Source: Halomonas sp. ML-15
GTDB lineage: Bacteria > Pseudomonadota > Gammaproteobacteria > Pseudomonadales > Halomonadaceae
DNA: 64,000 nt
Reading direction: 5' to 3'
Assembly (NCBI RefSeq): GCF_014779595.1
Contig: NZ_JACXZT010000019.1
Coordinates: 1,147,808-1,211,807, forward strand
Positions within the stretch are counted from its first letter, which is position 1; every line of letters begins with the position of its first letter. The translations under genes and the position numbers were made by a program. Below the pieces are notes generated by a model. That model had not been told where the DNA came from. It worked only from the letters and a program-made list of their open reading frames with translations, and searched no databases. Shown here one piece after another: positions 8,976-16,694 of this stretch.

Positions 8976-9169
8976 GGCACTGTCCGAAAACTGGCTGCGC
9001 TCGGCCATACGGCGTTAAAAATCGGCTCAAAGTACTCATTTACACCCCGTAAACTCCGCCTTTTCGCCGATTTTTGCTTTGCGACCCACATGGATGTGGG
9101 GAGTGCGTTGGCCCGTCGGGAACGGGCCTAGACCTGACCTTCGCTCGCCGACTTTTCAGACAGCGCCTA
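8976..9169. repeat. Palindromic element A, full copy
   Basis: A 194-base element between cobM and cobE. The left end GGCACTGTCCGAAAACT and the inverted right end GGCGCTGTCTGAAAAGT match at 14 of 17 positions. Inside, ATCGGC and GCCGAT arms surround a TTTACA/TGTAAA-like centre. The core from CTGCGCTCGGCCATACGGCG to CTCCGCC recurs inside cobN. The right end overlaps the TAG stop of cobE. Confidence 0.65.
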
Positions 9170-9538
9170 AGAGCTTCGTGCGACCGCTACGGTGGCCATT
9201 CGGTCCGTCGAAATCAACCGTGGACCGAGCAGTACCGCACCCGGCCCCGCCGCCAGCAGGGCCACCGCCTCCGCAACGCTGCCCGTGCCGCGCGCCTGCA
9301 GGCTCTGTTTGGAACGGGTCAGGGTAGCGGCAGTTGGCAGGGAGGCATCGTCCACGCCAATCACCGCCATGCCCCGCTCACGCCCCAGCGCCTGGACCAG
9401 CGGCAACATCGACTGCGCCGCGGCCAGCCGCTCCACCGGGCCATAACAGCGCTCCAGCTGCTCAAGCGCACTCTTGAGCGATGCCAGGCTGGCACCGTGT
9501 CGAAAGCCGAAACCTGCCACTGTCATCGAATCGCCCAC
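9167..9538 (-). CDS. cobE: CobE / CbiG C-terminal domain protein
   Basis: This 123-residue protein matches the C-terminal domain of CbiG, found alone in aerobic B12 producers as CobE. Family signs are AGFGFRHGASLASL at the N-terminus, AVIGVDDASLPT in the middle and GTGSVAEAVALLAAG towards the end. Its precise biochemical role is not settled; in the aerobic route it is thought to help around the ring-contracted intermediates or hand substrates on. The ATG at 9538 begins MGDSM; a second ATG four codons later is possible. Its TAG stop lies in the terminal repeat of element A. Confidence 0.88.
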   Translation of the reverse strand: MGDSMTVAGFGFRHGASLASLKSALEQLERCYGPVERLAAAQSMLPLVQALGRERGMAVIGVDDASLPTAATLTRSKQSLQARGTGSVAEAVALLAAGPGAVLLGPRLISTDRMATVAVARSS

Positions 9539-9724
9539 TGCTGTGCTTACCCCCTAAGAGCCCCCTCGAAATCCTTAGCGGCTTGATTTCAGGAGCGAAA
9601 AATACCATAGATCCCCAATAGGGGCGCGCCACGCTGGGAGTAGCGGAGTTTTTTAACGCCTCAACGCCTTGCTCGCCAGGAAATTGGGAGCAGAGAGAGT
9701 AATTTTTCCGAGTGCAACAACTCG

Positions 9725-11062
9725 TTAACTGCGGATTTCGGGAATAAGTTTATTTTGATATTCGTGGATGACCTCTTGAGTCACTCCAAGCTGCTGTAAT
9801 AAATGCGAAACAACAACTAATTTAAGCACCCTGCTGACATTAACACAGTCATTGATGTCAAGAACTTCAATCAATTTCTTTGGTCTACCTACATGAGCCA
9901 GCTCATTTCTAAGATCACTAATATTCTTACCCAAACTATCACTATTATGGTTTATAAAAACATTCTTTATAGCAGCTTTTAGCTCTTCTGATCCGTATTT
10001 ATTTATTGGACCTTCATACTTTTTAGATGTTGGCATCCCCAAGTCTTTTGCTACTGCTTCAATATTTGTTGAGAACAGCACTACGTCACTGTAGGCAGAG
10101 TGAAGTGTTCTATAATTTGTTTCATATTGGAAAGTAGTTGATAAAACACGATAGTTGTCATGCAACTCAAGCCAATTGGAAATTGCTTTTGACAGATCTA
10201 ACTTATTCCGATTTATTGGCATAAAAAAGTGGGGAGGGGTTTGTTTCGCCAAATCAACAGTTCTTGACTCAAGATGAATACTTGATAGTAACGTTATTGG
10301 TTTTTTGGCTTCTGCATTCGGATATATTTTCACTTCATCAGGGAAGGTTGGTCGATCCATCAATATAGAGAATAACGACGAAATTTTGCTTATATCCAAA
10401 TACATGTCATTAATTGTCTTAGGCTTGTCAGAAGAGTACCTAAACAGAAACTCTAATGATTTTCTAAGCAAGAAAGACTCTTTTGGGAAGTTACCTTTCA
10501 CTTTATCAAAAGCTATGGAAAATTCGTCTAGTGCTTCTTCATTATTAGTTATTATTAAGTTCGTTAAGGTATTAGTAACGTTATTAGCTAATGCTCGACT
10601 CTCTAGTTCTATACTCCAGCCAGCGCCATCAATTTTTTCCAACGTTCCTTCTTTGTACGGAACACTATCTAAGTGTCCCTGCGGATAAAAGAACTCTTGC
10701 ATGTGATGAAATGTAAATCTGGAATGATCGAATTCTGTGTCGGGTTGAACAAAATCACCCATCACTAAATAAGAGAAACCGTGAGTTCCATATTTTGTGA
10801 TTACGGAACCAAATCGCCAACCTCCAGAGTTGAAATTGAAAGGTCCTATTAGAGTACATTTTTTTCCATTACTCAAAATACCGATCAAGCTATCACATTC
10901 AGAGGGTACATCTGAGTCTGCGATATTGTATTCAAGTCTCAAACCTTTTTCGGGAGAGTATTGTATTTTTGCTGCGAACCGTGATGGATAAGTTTCTTCT
11001 TTATAGAAAAATTCACCAAAGAACTCATGCACTTCAAACGCACTATAAATTTCTTGAGCCAT
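9725..11062 (-). CDS. apeA: ApeA-like HEPN protein, putative anti-phage defence
   Basis: This 445-residue protein resembles the ApeA family: an N-terminal all-beta-rich ApeA domain (about 1-170, with GPFNFNSGGW and YLVMGDF) and a C-terminal HEPN domain containing RNELAH at 385-390, the RX4H ribonuclease signature. In Gao et al. (2020) single-gene ApeA protected E. coli from phage, presumably by abortive RNA cleavage. AAGGAA lies eight bases before the ATG at 11062; the frame is open upstream without a better site. The gene is strikingly A+T-rich compared with both neighbours, which points to horizontal acquisition. It interrupts the cob locus and directly follows an attC-like palindrome. The assignment rests on recalled family features. 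Confidence 0.72.
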   Translation of the reverse strand: MAQEIYSAFEVHEFFGEFFYKEETYPSRFAAKIQYSPEKGLRLEYNIADSDVPSECDSLIGILSNGKKCTLIGPFNFNSGGWRFGSVITKYGTHGFSYLVMGDFVQPDTEFDHSRFTFHHMQEFFYPQGHLDSVPYKEGTLEKIDGAGWSIELESRALANNVTNTLTNLIITNNEEALDEFSIAFDKVKGNFPKESFLLRKSLEFLFRYSSDKPKTINDMYLDISKISSLFSILMDRPTFPDEVKIYPNAEAKKPITLLSSIHLESRTVDLAKQTPPHFFMPINRNKLDLSKAISNWLELHDNYRVLSTTFQYETNYRTLHSAYSDVVLFSTNIEAVAKDLGMPTSKKYEGPINKYGSEELKAAIKNVFINHNSDSLGKNISDLRNELAHVGRPKKLIEVLDINDCVNVSRVLKLVVVSHLLQQLGVTQEVIHEYQNKLIPEIRS

Positions 11063-11091
11063 TCTCGGTTCCTTACGAACAATTAGCACTC

Positions 11092-11158
11092 GCCTCACAC
11101 GCCGGTTTGAAGCCGCAAAGCGGCGGATAATCGGTCGCCGTCCAGCAGAGTGTTAAGC
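11092..11158 (-). repeat. attC-like (integron 59-be-like) palindrome
   Basis: Read on the minus strand the 67 bases begin GCTTAAC (fits RYYYAAC) and end GTGAGGC (one mismatch to GTTRRRY). The arms pair imperfectly, GCTTAACACTCTGCTGG against GCCTCACACGCCGG, and the centre CCGCCGCTTTGCGGC resembles the middle of classical attC sites such as that of aadA. The stop codon of the small repeat-protein gene falls inside the first core site and the next gene starts 30 bases beyond the second, both usual for cassette arrays. No integrase is seen in the window. Confidence 0.4.
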
Positions 11159-11440
11159 TATACGTCCCTTTAGCTCATGGTCATTTCTATTCCATCCAGC
11201 CGCGGACCTGGAATTGACGTAGCAAATTAGCAAATCAGCAGAGCTTCTAGAGCCTACAAAGCATATCTTTGAATCTGCCACCGAAGCACTATTTACAAAG
11301 CACCACAACTCATCCTTGTTGCGAGCAGGTGAACGGGATTCCGTCACACAGACGAGCAGATCAGCAACAGAGCGAGACCCCACTTCACAAACCAGGAAAT
11401 CCGCTACACTTCTTGACTCTTTTACTTTGATCAGTGCCAT
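11153..11440 (-). CDS. Small SRS/AD repeat protein of unknown function
   Basis: A 95-residue protein built from six imperfect repeats of about 13 residues: hydrophobic-Cys-x-Val-x-SRSxAD. Examples are DLLVCVTESRSPA and DSKICFVGSRSSA. The regular alternation predicts short beta strands with polar turns. I recall a family of such proteins (DUF6150) but could not check it. The ATG at 11440 has AGAGGG just upstream; a longer frame to 11752 lacks any repeat and has a codon bias unlike a gene. The stop lies in an attC-like site and apeA follows, so it may be an integron cassette. Five of the six repeats keep a cysteine. Confidence 0.6.
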   Translation of the reverse strand: MALIKVKESRSVADFLVCEVGSRSVADLLVCVTESRSPARNKDELWCFVNSASVADSKICFVGSRSSADLLICYVNSRSAAGWNRNDHELKGRIA

Positions 11441-11788
11441 AAACCCTCTCACGCCATTTTCGCTTAATACAGATGAGTGTACTGACTGCCTTTGCGTAGG
11501 TAATTCTGCCCGCGGCCCCACCCAATCGTGACTTACGTCGCTCCGACATAGGCTTGGGTGGCCCCACAGGCAGAGCGGTATTGAGCGGCAGCGCGAGCAG
11601 GATGCCAACGGCAGAGCTGCTGATTGACGGCAGTGTTTGGCATCTCCCCTACCTCGCTGTGGCGGCTTGTATATTTGCACTACCTCACACTGTAGTCGCT
11701 TATTCGCGACAACACCTGTATGGATGATAAACCTGCAGTAAACGCACCTCACCCTTTCATATGGTCTAGCGGGATGAAGGTGGCGTTG
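11441..11788. other. Non-coding stretch with two hairpins
   Basis: No convincing gene is seen in these 348 bases. GGCCCCACCCAA at 11514-11525 pairs with TTGGGTGGCC at 11554-11563 around a loop that itself holds GTCG-GAG-CGAC. A second imperfect palindrome (11736-11794) pairs CAGTAAACGCACCTCACCC with the end of the lipoprotein gene and includes its stop codon, and may terminate that gene. Minus-strand TACGCAAAGGCAGTC at 11484-11498 is mildly reminiscent of attI1. Confidence 0.5.
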
Positions 11789-12247
11789 TTACTGCCAGAG
11801 ATGCCGATAGCGTTGCCACCACTGCAGTGCCAACCGGCGATTGGCGGGGTTGGTCTCTTCACTCAGCACCGTGCCCAGGCGCAGGAAGTCACCACCTGTC
11901 TCGGCCTGCAAGGTGGGGTCCTGGGAGGCCAGCATCATGGCGTAGAGGGCGAGCATTAGCTCGTAGTCGTCTTCACTATCGAGCCGCGCGACCAGTGCAG
12001 GGATGGCCGGCTTGCCTATTTCGCCAAGTGCTTCGGCAGCGGTGTACCAGGGCCGGGGATTGTCGGCATCGCCATAGGTCTCGACATAATCGCGATCCGG
12101 CAGTTTTCCGATGTAGTAGGCGACTGCCGCAGCCTGCTCGGTGGGCGGTTCGGCCCTAGCCGACTCTGGCCGTGGCTCGGTGCTGGCGCAGCCTGCCAAC
12201 AGCCACGCCATCATCATGATGCAGATGCCCTTCGTTACGGACGACAT
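11789..12247 (-). CDS. Putative lipoprotein, HEAT-like
   Basis: This 152-residue protein begins with a type II signal peptide: a charged start, hydrophobic ICIMMMAWLLAGC and the lipobox LAGC, so it should be exported and lipidated. The mature part has AEALGEIGKPAIPALVARL, close to the consensus of a HEAT or PBS-lyase repeat, followed by a second helical pair. The ATG at 12247 gives a compact signal peptide; a GTG at 12271 would add eight residues. It overlaps the HAD gene by 13 bases and is probably co-transcribed with it. Function unknown. Its stop is embedded in an imperfect palindrome. Confidence 0.7.
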   Translation of the reverse strand: MSSVTKGICIMMMAWLLAGCASTEPRPESARAEPPTEQAAAVAYYIGKLPDRDYVETYGDADNPRPWYTAAEALGEIGKPAIPALVARLDSEDDYELMLALYAMMLASQDPTLQAETGGDFLRLGTVLSEETNPANRRLALQWWQRYRHLWQ

Positions 12248-12909
12248 AGGCGATACTCGGTCATTACCCACTCGATAGCGGCATCGAGGGTCTCGAATAT
12301 ACCCGCAGCGTTAGAGAAGTCATGATGCTTCGACATGGCCGTGGGTACGGCGAGACAGGGAATACCGGCAGCAGTGGCGGCAGCCACTCCGTGCTCTGTA
12401 TCCTCCACCGCAACACACTGCTCCGCCGGCAGGTCCAGGCGTTGCAGGGCAAGTTGGTAGCAGTCCGGCGCAGGCTTACTGAGCACGACATCGTCGCCAC
12501 TTACCACCTCGTCGATATGGTCACTCAGGACATACGATCTCAGCGTCATATCCACCCCGGCTCGGCCTGCACCGGTCACGATGGCGGTTCGTAGTCCCGC
12601 CGCACGACACCCCGTGACAGCATCATAGGCCCCAGCCCTCAACGGAAACGCCCGCTGCGCAAGGAAGTCTCGGTTCAACTCCTCCTTGGCTGCGACGAGT
12701 TGGCTCGCTGACACCGGCATCGCGAAGCGGGACACCATGTCCGAGGCGTTGGTGGAGGTAGGAATACCGGCATAGTGACGCTGGTAGCAAGCCTGTGTGA
12801 GCTGAGCGCCATACTCCCCGAGGATGGTTTCCCACATCTCGAAGTGGGTCATTTCGGAATCCACGAGGGTGCCGTCGTGATCGAACAATATGCCCCTTAG
12901 CGACGCCAT
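12235..12909 (-). CDS. HAD-superfamily hydrolase (beta-phosphoglucomutase/phosphatase-like)
   Basis: A 224-residue haloacid dehalogenase-type phosphatase or phosphomutase. Motif I is FDHDGTLVDSE (residues 9-19) with the nucleophilic and acid/base aspartates, motif II is VTGAG, motif III is the lysine in LSKPAPD, and motif IV is AVEDTEHG. The helical cap between motifs I and II places it in subfamily IA, the group of phosphoglycolate phosphatase, GS1-like and beta-phosphoglucomutase enzymes. Substrate cannot be assigned. It stands at the cobL-proximal end of the segment that separates cobE from cobL and overlaps the lipoprotein gene. Confidence 0.88.
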   Translation of the reverse strand: MASLRGILFDHDGTLVDSEMTHFEMWETILGEYGAQLTQACYQRHYAGIPTSTNASDMVSRFAMPVSASQLVAAKEELNRDFLAQRAFPLRAGAYDAVTGCRAAGLRTAIVTGAGRAGVDMTLRSYVLSDHIDEVVSGDDVVLSKPAPDCYQLALQRLDLPAEQCVAVEDTEHGVAAATAAGIPCLAVPTAMSKHHDFSNAAGIFETLDAAIEWVMTEYRLCRP

Positions 12910-13013
12910 ATCCCCATCTCCTTGCTAGGCTTTTAACGAACAGTGTCTGCGCAACACCATCATAAGCCAGCTACACGCTCGAGGTGCCTTCAATGCATAT
13001 TGATGGTGCGCGC

Positions 13014-14234
13014 TTATTGCCGAGTCACCCGCCACTGCACGATGGGGTAGCTGGCCTTCCAGCCCCGCCGGCTGCCGAGGGGCACGGCGGTGGACAATTC
13101 GAGACGCAGCAGCTCACCGCCGGCCTGTTGCTGCCAGTGGGCCAGCAGCGCCTCGGACTCCAGGGTCACGGCGTTGGCGACGATACGAGCCCCGCTTGGC
13201 AAGAGCTGCCATAGCGCCTCAAGCAGCGCCTGCGATAATCCACCGCCGATAAAGACCGCATCGGGCGGCTGGTCCTGTAGCGCCTGATCATCCAGCACGT
13301 CAGGGGCAAGCCCCTCTACTATTTCGAGCCAGTCGACGCCGAGGTTATCGGCATTGCGACGCGCCCGGGCCGCGCGCCCGGCATCGCCCTCGAAGGCTAA
13401 GGCACGGTTGTCCGGGTGGGCGAGCAGCCACTCGATGGCCACCGAGCCCGAGCCGGTGCCGATATCCCACAGCCGCTCCCCCGCTCTCGGGGCCAGGGCT
13501 GCCAGGGTGATGGCGCGCGCCGCCTGCTTGGTGATCTGGCCATCATGTTCGAACAGCGCATCCGGCAGGCCGGGGGTCAGCGGCAGGGCCGGGCCGTCAC
13601 CGGCCACCTCCAGCCCCACGGCGACGGGATGGGCGATATCCTCTGGCAGAGTGCTATCAGCACCCACACAGCGGATCCGCTCGCGGTCGCCGCCCAGGGC
13701 TTCCAGCAGATGCAGCCGGGAGGCGCCGAAACCGAACTGCTTGAGACAGCCGGCCAGCTCGATCACGGCCTCGCCGTTCCGCACCAGCACCAGCAGGCGT
13801 CGGCCGCGCTGCAGGTAGGGCCGGATTCGCGTCAGCGGCTTGGCATGCAGGCCCAGGCAGGTGCACTCCTGCAGCGCCCAGCCCAGGCGGGAGGCCGCCA
13901 GGCTGAACGTCGAGGGTGCTGGTATCGCCTGCCACTCATGGGGGTCAAGCTGGCGCGCAAGGGCGCTACCCGCGCCGAACCAGAAGGGATCGCCGGAGAC
14001 CAGCATCACGACCCGGCGGCCACGCTCGGCCAGCAGCGCCGGGATGCCGTCGGCGAAGGGCACCGGCCACTCCCGAACCTCGCACGCTAAAGGCGGCAGC
14101 AGGTGTAGATGACGCCGGGCGCCGAACACCACCTCGGCGTCGTCCAGCGCCTGGCGGCTTGCCGCCGTCAGCCCTTCTGTGCCACCTTCCCCCCAGCCAA
14201 GTAGCGTTAGCCAGGGAGCTTGTTCTTTTGCCAT
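13014..14234 (-). CDS. cobL: Precorrin-6Y C5,15-methyltransferase (decarboxylating)
   Basis: CobL (406 residues) methylates C-5 and C-15 and decarboxylates the acetate chain of ring C, converting precorrin-6Y into precorrin-8X. It is the usual fusion of two methyltransferases: a CbiE-like domain at about 1-200 (LTLLGWGEGGTEGL, VSGDPFWFGAG) and a CbiT-like Rossmann domain at about 215-400 (LWDIGTGSGSVAIEWLL). I used the ATG at 14234 because it starts the conserved domain; the frame runs 23 codons further upstream through a palindromic repeat. It is divergent from cobK, with element B between them. Confidence 0.94.
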   Translation of the reverse strand: MAKEQAPWLTLLGWGEGGTEGLTAASRQALDDAEVVFGARRHLHLLPPLACEVREWPVPFADGIPALLAERGRRVVMLVSGDPFWFGAGSALARQLDPHEWQAIPAPSTFSLAASRLGWALQECTCLGLHAKPLTRIRPYLQRGRRLLVLVRNGEAVIELAGCLKQFGFGASRLHLLEALGGDRERIRCVGADSTLPEDIAHPVAVGLEVAGDGPALPLTPGLPDALFEHDGQITKQAARAITLAALAPRAGERLWDIGTGSGSVAIEWLLAHPDNRALAFEGDAGRAARARRNADNLGVDWLEIVEGLAPDVLDDQALQDQPPDAVFIGGGLSQALLEALWQLLPSGARIVANAVTLESEALLAHWQQQAGGELLRLELSTAVPLGSRRGWKASYPIVQWRVTRQ

Positions 14235-14264
14235 CAACTGAGCCCCGCTTAAGGAGATGAGCTG

Positions 14265-14364
14265 TTCCGGAGACAAGCCTTCGCGAGGGCGCTGTGAATA
14301 CATCCCTGTACGCTACTTCTTCCTTCCCTGGAAGAAGACCCTCGCTGCGCCTTGTCCCCGGCGC
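14265..14364. repeat. Palindromic element B, copy 1
   Basis: A 100-base long inverted repeat between divergent cobL and cobK. Arms are CCGGAGACAAGCC and GGCGCAGCGAGGG-side complements (CGCCTTGTCCCCGG on the right), with the signature GAGGGCGCTGTGAA and a nested CTTCTTCC/GGAAGAAG hairpin in the middle. It matches the copies at 17361-17443 and 35141-35238 in both arms and signature. Confidence 0.65.
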
Positions 14365-14410
14365 TCATCTTGCCAACTGATTGAATGGGAACGGAGTTCA
14401 TGAAGTCCCG

Positions 14411-15181
14411 ATGAAAGTCCTTATCTTGGGCGGCACCACTGAGGCTAGTGCCCTGGCCAGCGCCTTGGGAGAGCGTGGGATCCCGGCGCTGTTCAGCTAT
14501 GCCGGCCGGGTCGCCACCCCCAAGCCGCAGCCGCTGCCCACCCGGGTCGGCGGTTTCGGCGGCGTGACGGGGCTGGCCGCCTTCCTGGGCGAGGAGCGCA
14601 TCACCCATCTGGTCGATGCCACCCACCCCTTCGCCGAGCAGATGAGCCGCCACGCCGTCGCCGCGGCACAGCAAACCGGCATCCGCTGCCAGGCCCTGAC
14701 CCGACCGCCCTGGCTGCCCGAGGCCGGCGACCGCTGGCAACAGGTCGCCAGCGTCGAGGCGGCGGTGGCGGCCCTGGCCGGCCCAGCCGAGCGAATCCTG
14801 CTGGCTATCGGCCGGCAGCAGCTCGCCGCCTTCGCGTCCCAGCCCCAGCACCACTATCTGCTGCGCCTGGTCGATGCCCCGGAGGTCGCGCCGCCCCTGC
14901 CCCGTCACCGGGTGATCCTCGACCGCGGCCCCTTTACCCTGGATGGCGACCTGGCCCTGCTGCAGGAACATGGCATCCAGCGCCTGGTGTGCAAGAACGC
15001 CGGTGGTGCAGGCGCCATCGCCAAGCTCACCGCCGCCCGCCAGTTGGGCCTGCCGGTGGTGATGATCGAGCGGCCGGCACTCCCTCAGCGTCAAGAAGCC
15101 CACACCGTCGAGGAGGTGCTGGCCTGGCTGACTCACGACTCCGCCCCTGATTCGGCCCCCAGGGCCGAACGCGGCGTATAG
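14411..15181 (+). CDS. cobK: Precorrin-6A reductase
   Basis: CobK (256 residues) reduces precorrin-6A to precorrin-6Y with NADPH. The N-terminal MKVLILGGTTEASALASAL is the family's dinucleotide-binding segment, THLVDATHPFAEQMS the central motif, and CKNAGGAGAIAKLTAARQL the C-terminal one. The ATG at 14411 is preferred over one ten codons upstream because it starts the conserved strand. It is the only pathway gene here on the plus strand apart from none adjacent, and its last 49 bases overlap, tail to tail, the end of cobJ. Confidence 0.94.
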   Translation: MKVLILGGTTEASALASALGERGIPALFSYAGRVATPKPQPLPTRVGGFGGVTGLAAFLGEERITHLVDATHPFAEQMSRHAVAAAQQTGIRCQALTRPPWLPEAGDRWQQVASVEAAVAALAGPAERILLAIGRQQLAAFASQPQHHYLLRLVDAPEVAPPLPRHRVILDRGPFTLDGDLALLQEHGIQRLVCKNAGGAGAIAKLTAARQLGLPVVMIERPALPQRQEAHTVEEVLAWLTHDSAPDSAPRAERGV

Positions 15182-15963
15182 ACCCAGGGCGTGCTCTCGC
15201 TCTCGCCACCCTCCTTGCCACCTTCGACAGAGCGCGAAATCAGCCGCGTCTGGCTTGAGCCCACCATTACCAGGGTGCGCATATCGGCCATCTCCGGCTG
15301 AGCTTGGCCCAGGGTGGTAACGCTGAGCGCCTCCTCCGGCGTGGAGACGGCCCGGGCGAACATGATCAGACGCTCTGGCCCGCAGGCCTCTCGCAGCACC
15401 TCAAGAGCTAGTTCGAATCCCTCCGGCCGGGCCTTGGAGCGGGGGTTGTAGAAGGCCATGGCGAAGTCGGCCTCCGCGGCCAGCCTTAGGCGGCGCTCGA
15501 TCAGCGCCCAGGGCTTGAGGTTGTCGGAGAGGTTGATACAGCAGAAGTCATGCCCCAGCGGTGCGCCCAGCCGCGCGCTGGCGGCCAGCATCGCAGAGAT
15601 ACCCGGCAACACCTGGATATCCAGCGCGCGCCACTCGGGCTCGCCCGCCTCCAGCGCTTCGAGCGCCTCAAAGAGCGCCGCGGCCATGGCAAACACGCCG
15701 GGATCCCCCGATGACACTACCACCACTCGGCGACCCTGGGCGGTCATCTCCAGCGCCGCCTCTGCGCGACGGATCTCCTCGCGGTTATCCGAGCCGTGGC
15801 GCACCAGCCCAGGCCGCGGGGTCACCCGCTCCACATAGGGCAGATAGCCCACCACGTCGGTGGCATCAGCAAGGGCGGCCGACGCCTCGGGGGTGATCAG
15901 CGCCTCACTGCCTGGGCCCAGGCCGACCACCTTTAACCAACCGGAGTTGCGCTTGGCTGTCAT
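15133..15963 (-). CDS. cobJ: Precorrin-3B C17-methyltransferase
   Basis: CobJ (276 residues) methylates C-17 and contracts the ring to give precorrin-4. The SAM-binding N-terminus KVVGLGPGSEALITPEA, the VVSSGDPGVFAMAAAL loop and MAFYNPRSKARP are diagnostic of CobJ/CbiH. The C-terminus has a non-conserved extension rich in Gly, Ser and Glu whose coding end overlaps cobK on the opposite strand by 49 bases. Upstream it overlaps cobI by four bases. It is the last gene of the riboswitch-led minus-strand run. Confidence 0.95.
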   Translation of the reverse strand: MTAKRNSGWLKVVGLGPGSEALITPEASAALADATDVVGYLPYVERVTPRPGLVRHGSDNREEIRRAEAALEMTAQGRRVVVVSSGDPGVFAMAAALFEALEALEAGEPEWRALDIQVLPGISAMLAASARLGAPLGHDFCCINLSDNLKPWALIERRLRLAAEADFAMAFYNPRSKARPEGFELALEVLREACGPERLIMFARAVSTPEEALSVTTLGQAQPEMADMRTLVMVGSSQTRLISRSVEGGKEGGESESTPWVYTPRSALGAESGAES

Positions 15964-16694
15964 GGCCGCCTCCCGTTGCCATGGATCACCACGATCGAGA
16001 AGTAGGGCACGCTCTCACCGACCTCGCGGAACGGTCGAATGCTCTCCTGGGGCATGGCGGCGTACTCGATCAACCAGGCTTGGTCTTCGCGGCCGCTGCT
16101 GGCCAGCGCCCGGCGCAGCTTGTCCAGGTTACGGCCGATCTTCATCACCACCAGGGCGTCGGTCTGGGCGATACGCTCGGTCAGCATCGCTTCCGGCAGG
16201 GTGCCCATCAGCACGGTGAGGATGTCGTCGCCCCAGGTCACCGGGCGCCCGGTGGCGGTCCAGGCGGCGGACATGCCGGTAATGCCGGGCACCACCGCCA
16301 CCCGCCCCTGCAGGCGGGTATAGAGGTGCATAAAGGAGCCGTAGAAGAAAGGGTCACCTTCGCACAGCACCACCACGTCGCGGCCCGCGTCGGCGATCTC
16401 GCGCAGCTGCGCGACGCTACGCTCGTAGAAGGCCGCGAGCAGCTCGTTGTAGCGGGGGTCGTCGAAGGGGATCTCGGTAGTGACCGGGTACTCCATTGGC
16501 AGCTCAATGGCATCCTGCGCCAGCAGGCCTTCGACGATACCCCGAGCGTGGCCGGTGCGCCCCTTCTTGCGGAAATAGGCGACATGGGAGGCGCCGCGGA
16601 TCAGCCGGTCCGCGCGCACGCTCATCAGGTCCTGGCTGCCGGGCCCGAGGCCAACGCCGTGGATGGTGCCCGGTGTGATGCGCTCGAGGGTCAT
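15960..16694 (-). CDS. cobI: Precorrin-2 C20-methyltransferase
   Basis: CobI (244 residues) adds the C-20 methyl to precorrin-2, the first committed ring modification of this pathway. GTIHGVGLGPGSQDLMS is the SAM loop, VVLCEGDPFFYGSFMHLY the second family motif, and VVPGITGMSAAWT the third. The ATG at 16694 overlaps the end of cobH by four bases, which supports it over upstream in-frame starts inside cobH. Length is normal. Confidence 0.95.
   Translation of the reverse strand: MTLERITPGTIHGVGLGPGSQDLMSVRADRLIRGASHVAYFRKKGRTGHARGIVEGLLAQDAIELPMEYPVTTEIPFDDPRYNELLAAFYERSVAQLREIADAGRDVVVLCEGDPFFYGSFMHLYTRLQGRVAVVPGITGMSAAWTATGRPVTWGDDILTVLMGTLPEAMLTERIAQTDALVVMKIGRNLDKLRRALASSGREDQAWLIEYAAMPQESIRPFREVGESVPYFSIVVIHGNGRRP

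Noticed and set aside
9560-9600. GAAATC...GATTTC inverted repeat near the apeA end as an attachment site or transposon end
   Set aside because: The arms are only six bases and no matching direct repeat was found at the other border of the inserted block.
11441-11752. N-terminal extension of the small repeat-protein frame to 11752
   Set aside because: The extra 104 codons are Cys/Arg/Ser-rich without repeats, and a good ribosome site precedes the ATG at 11440.
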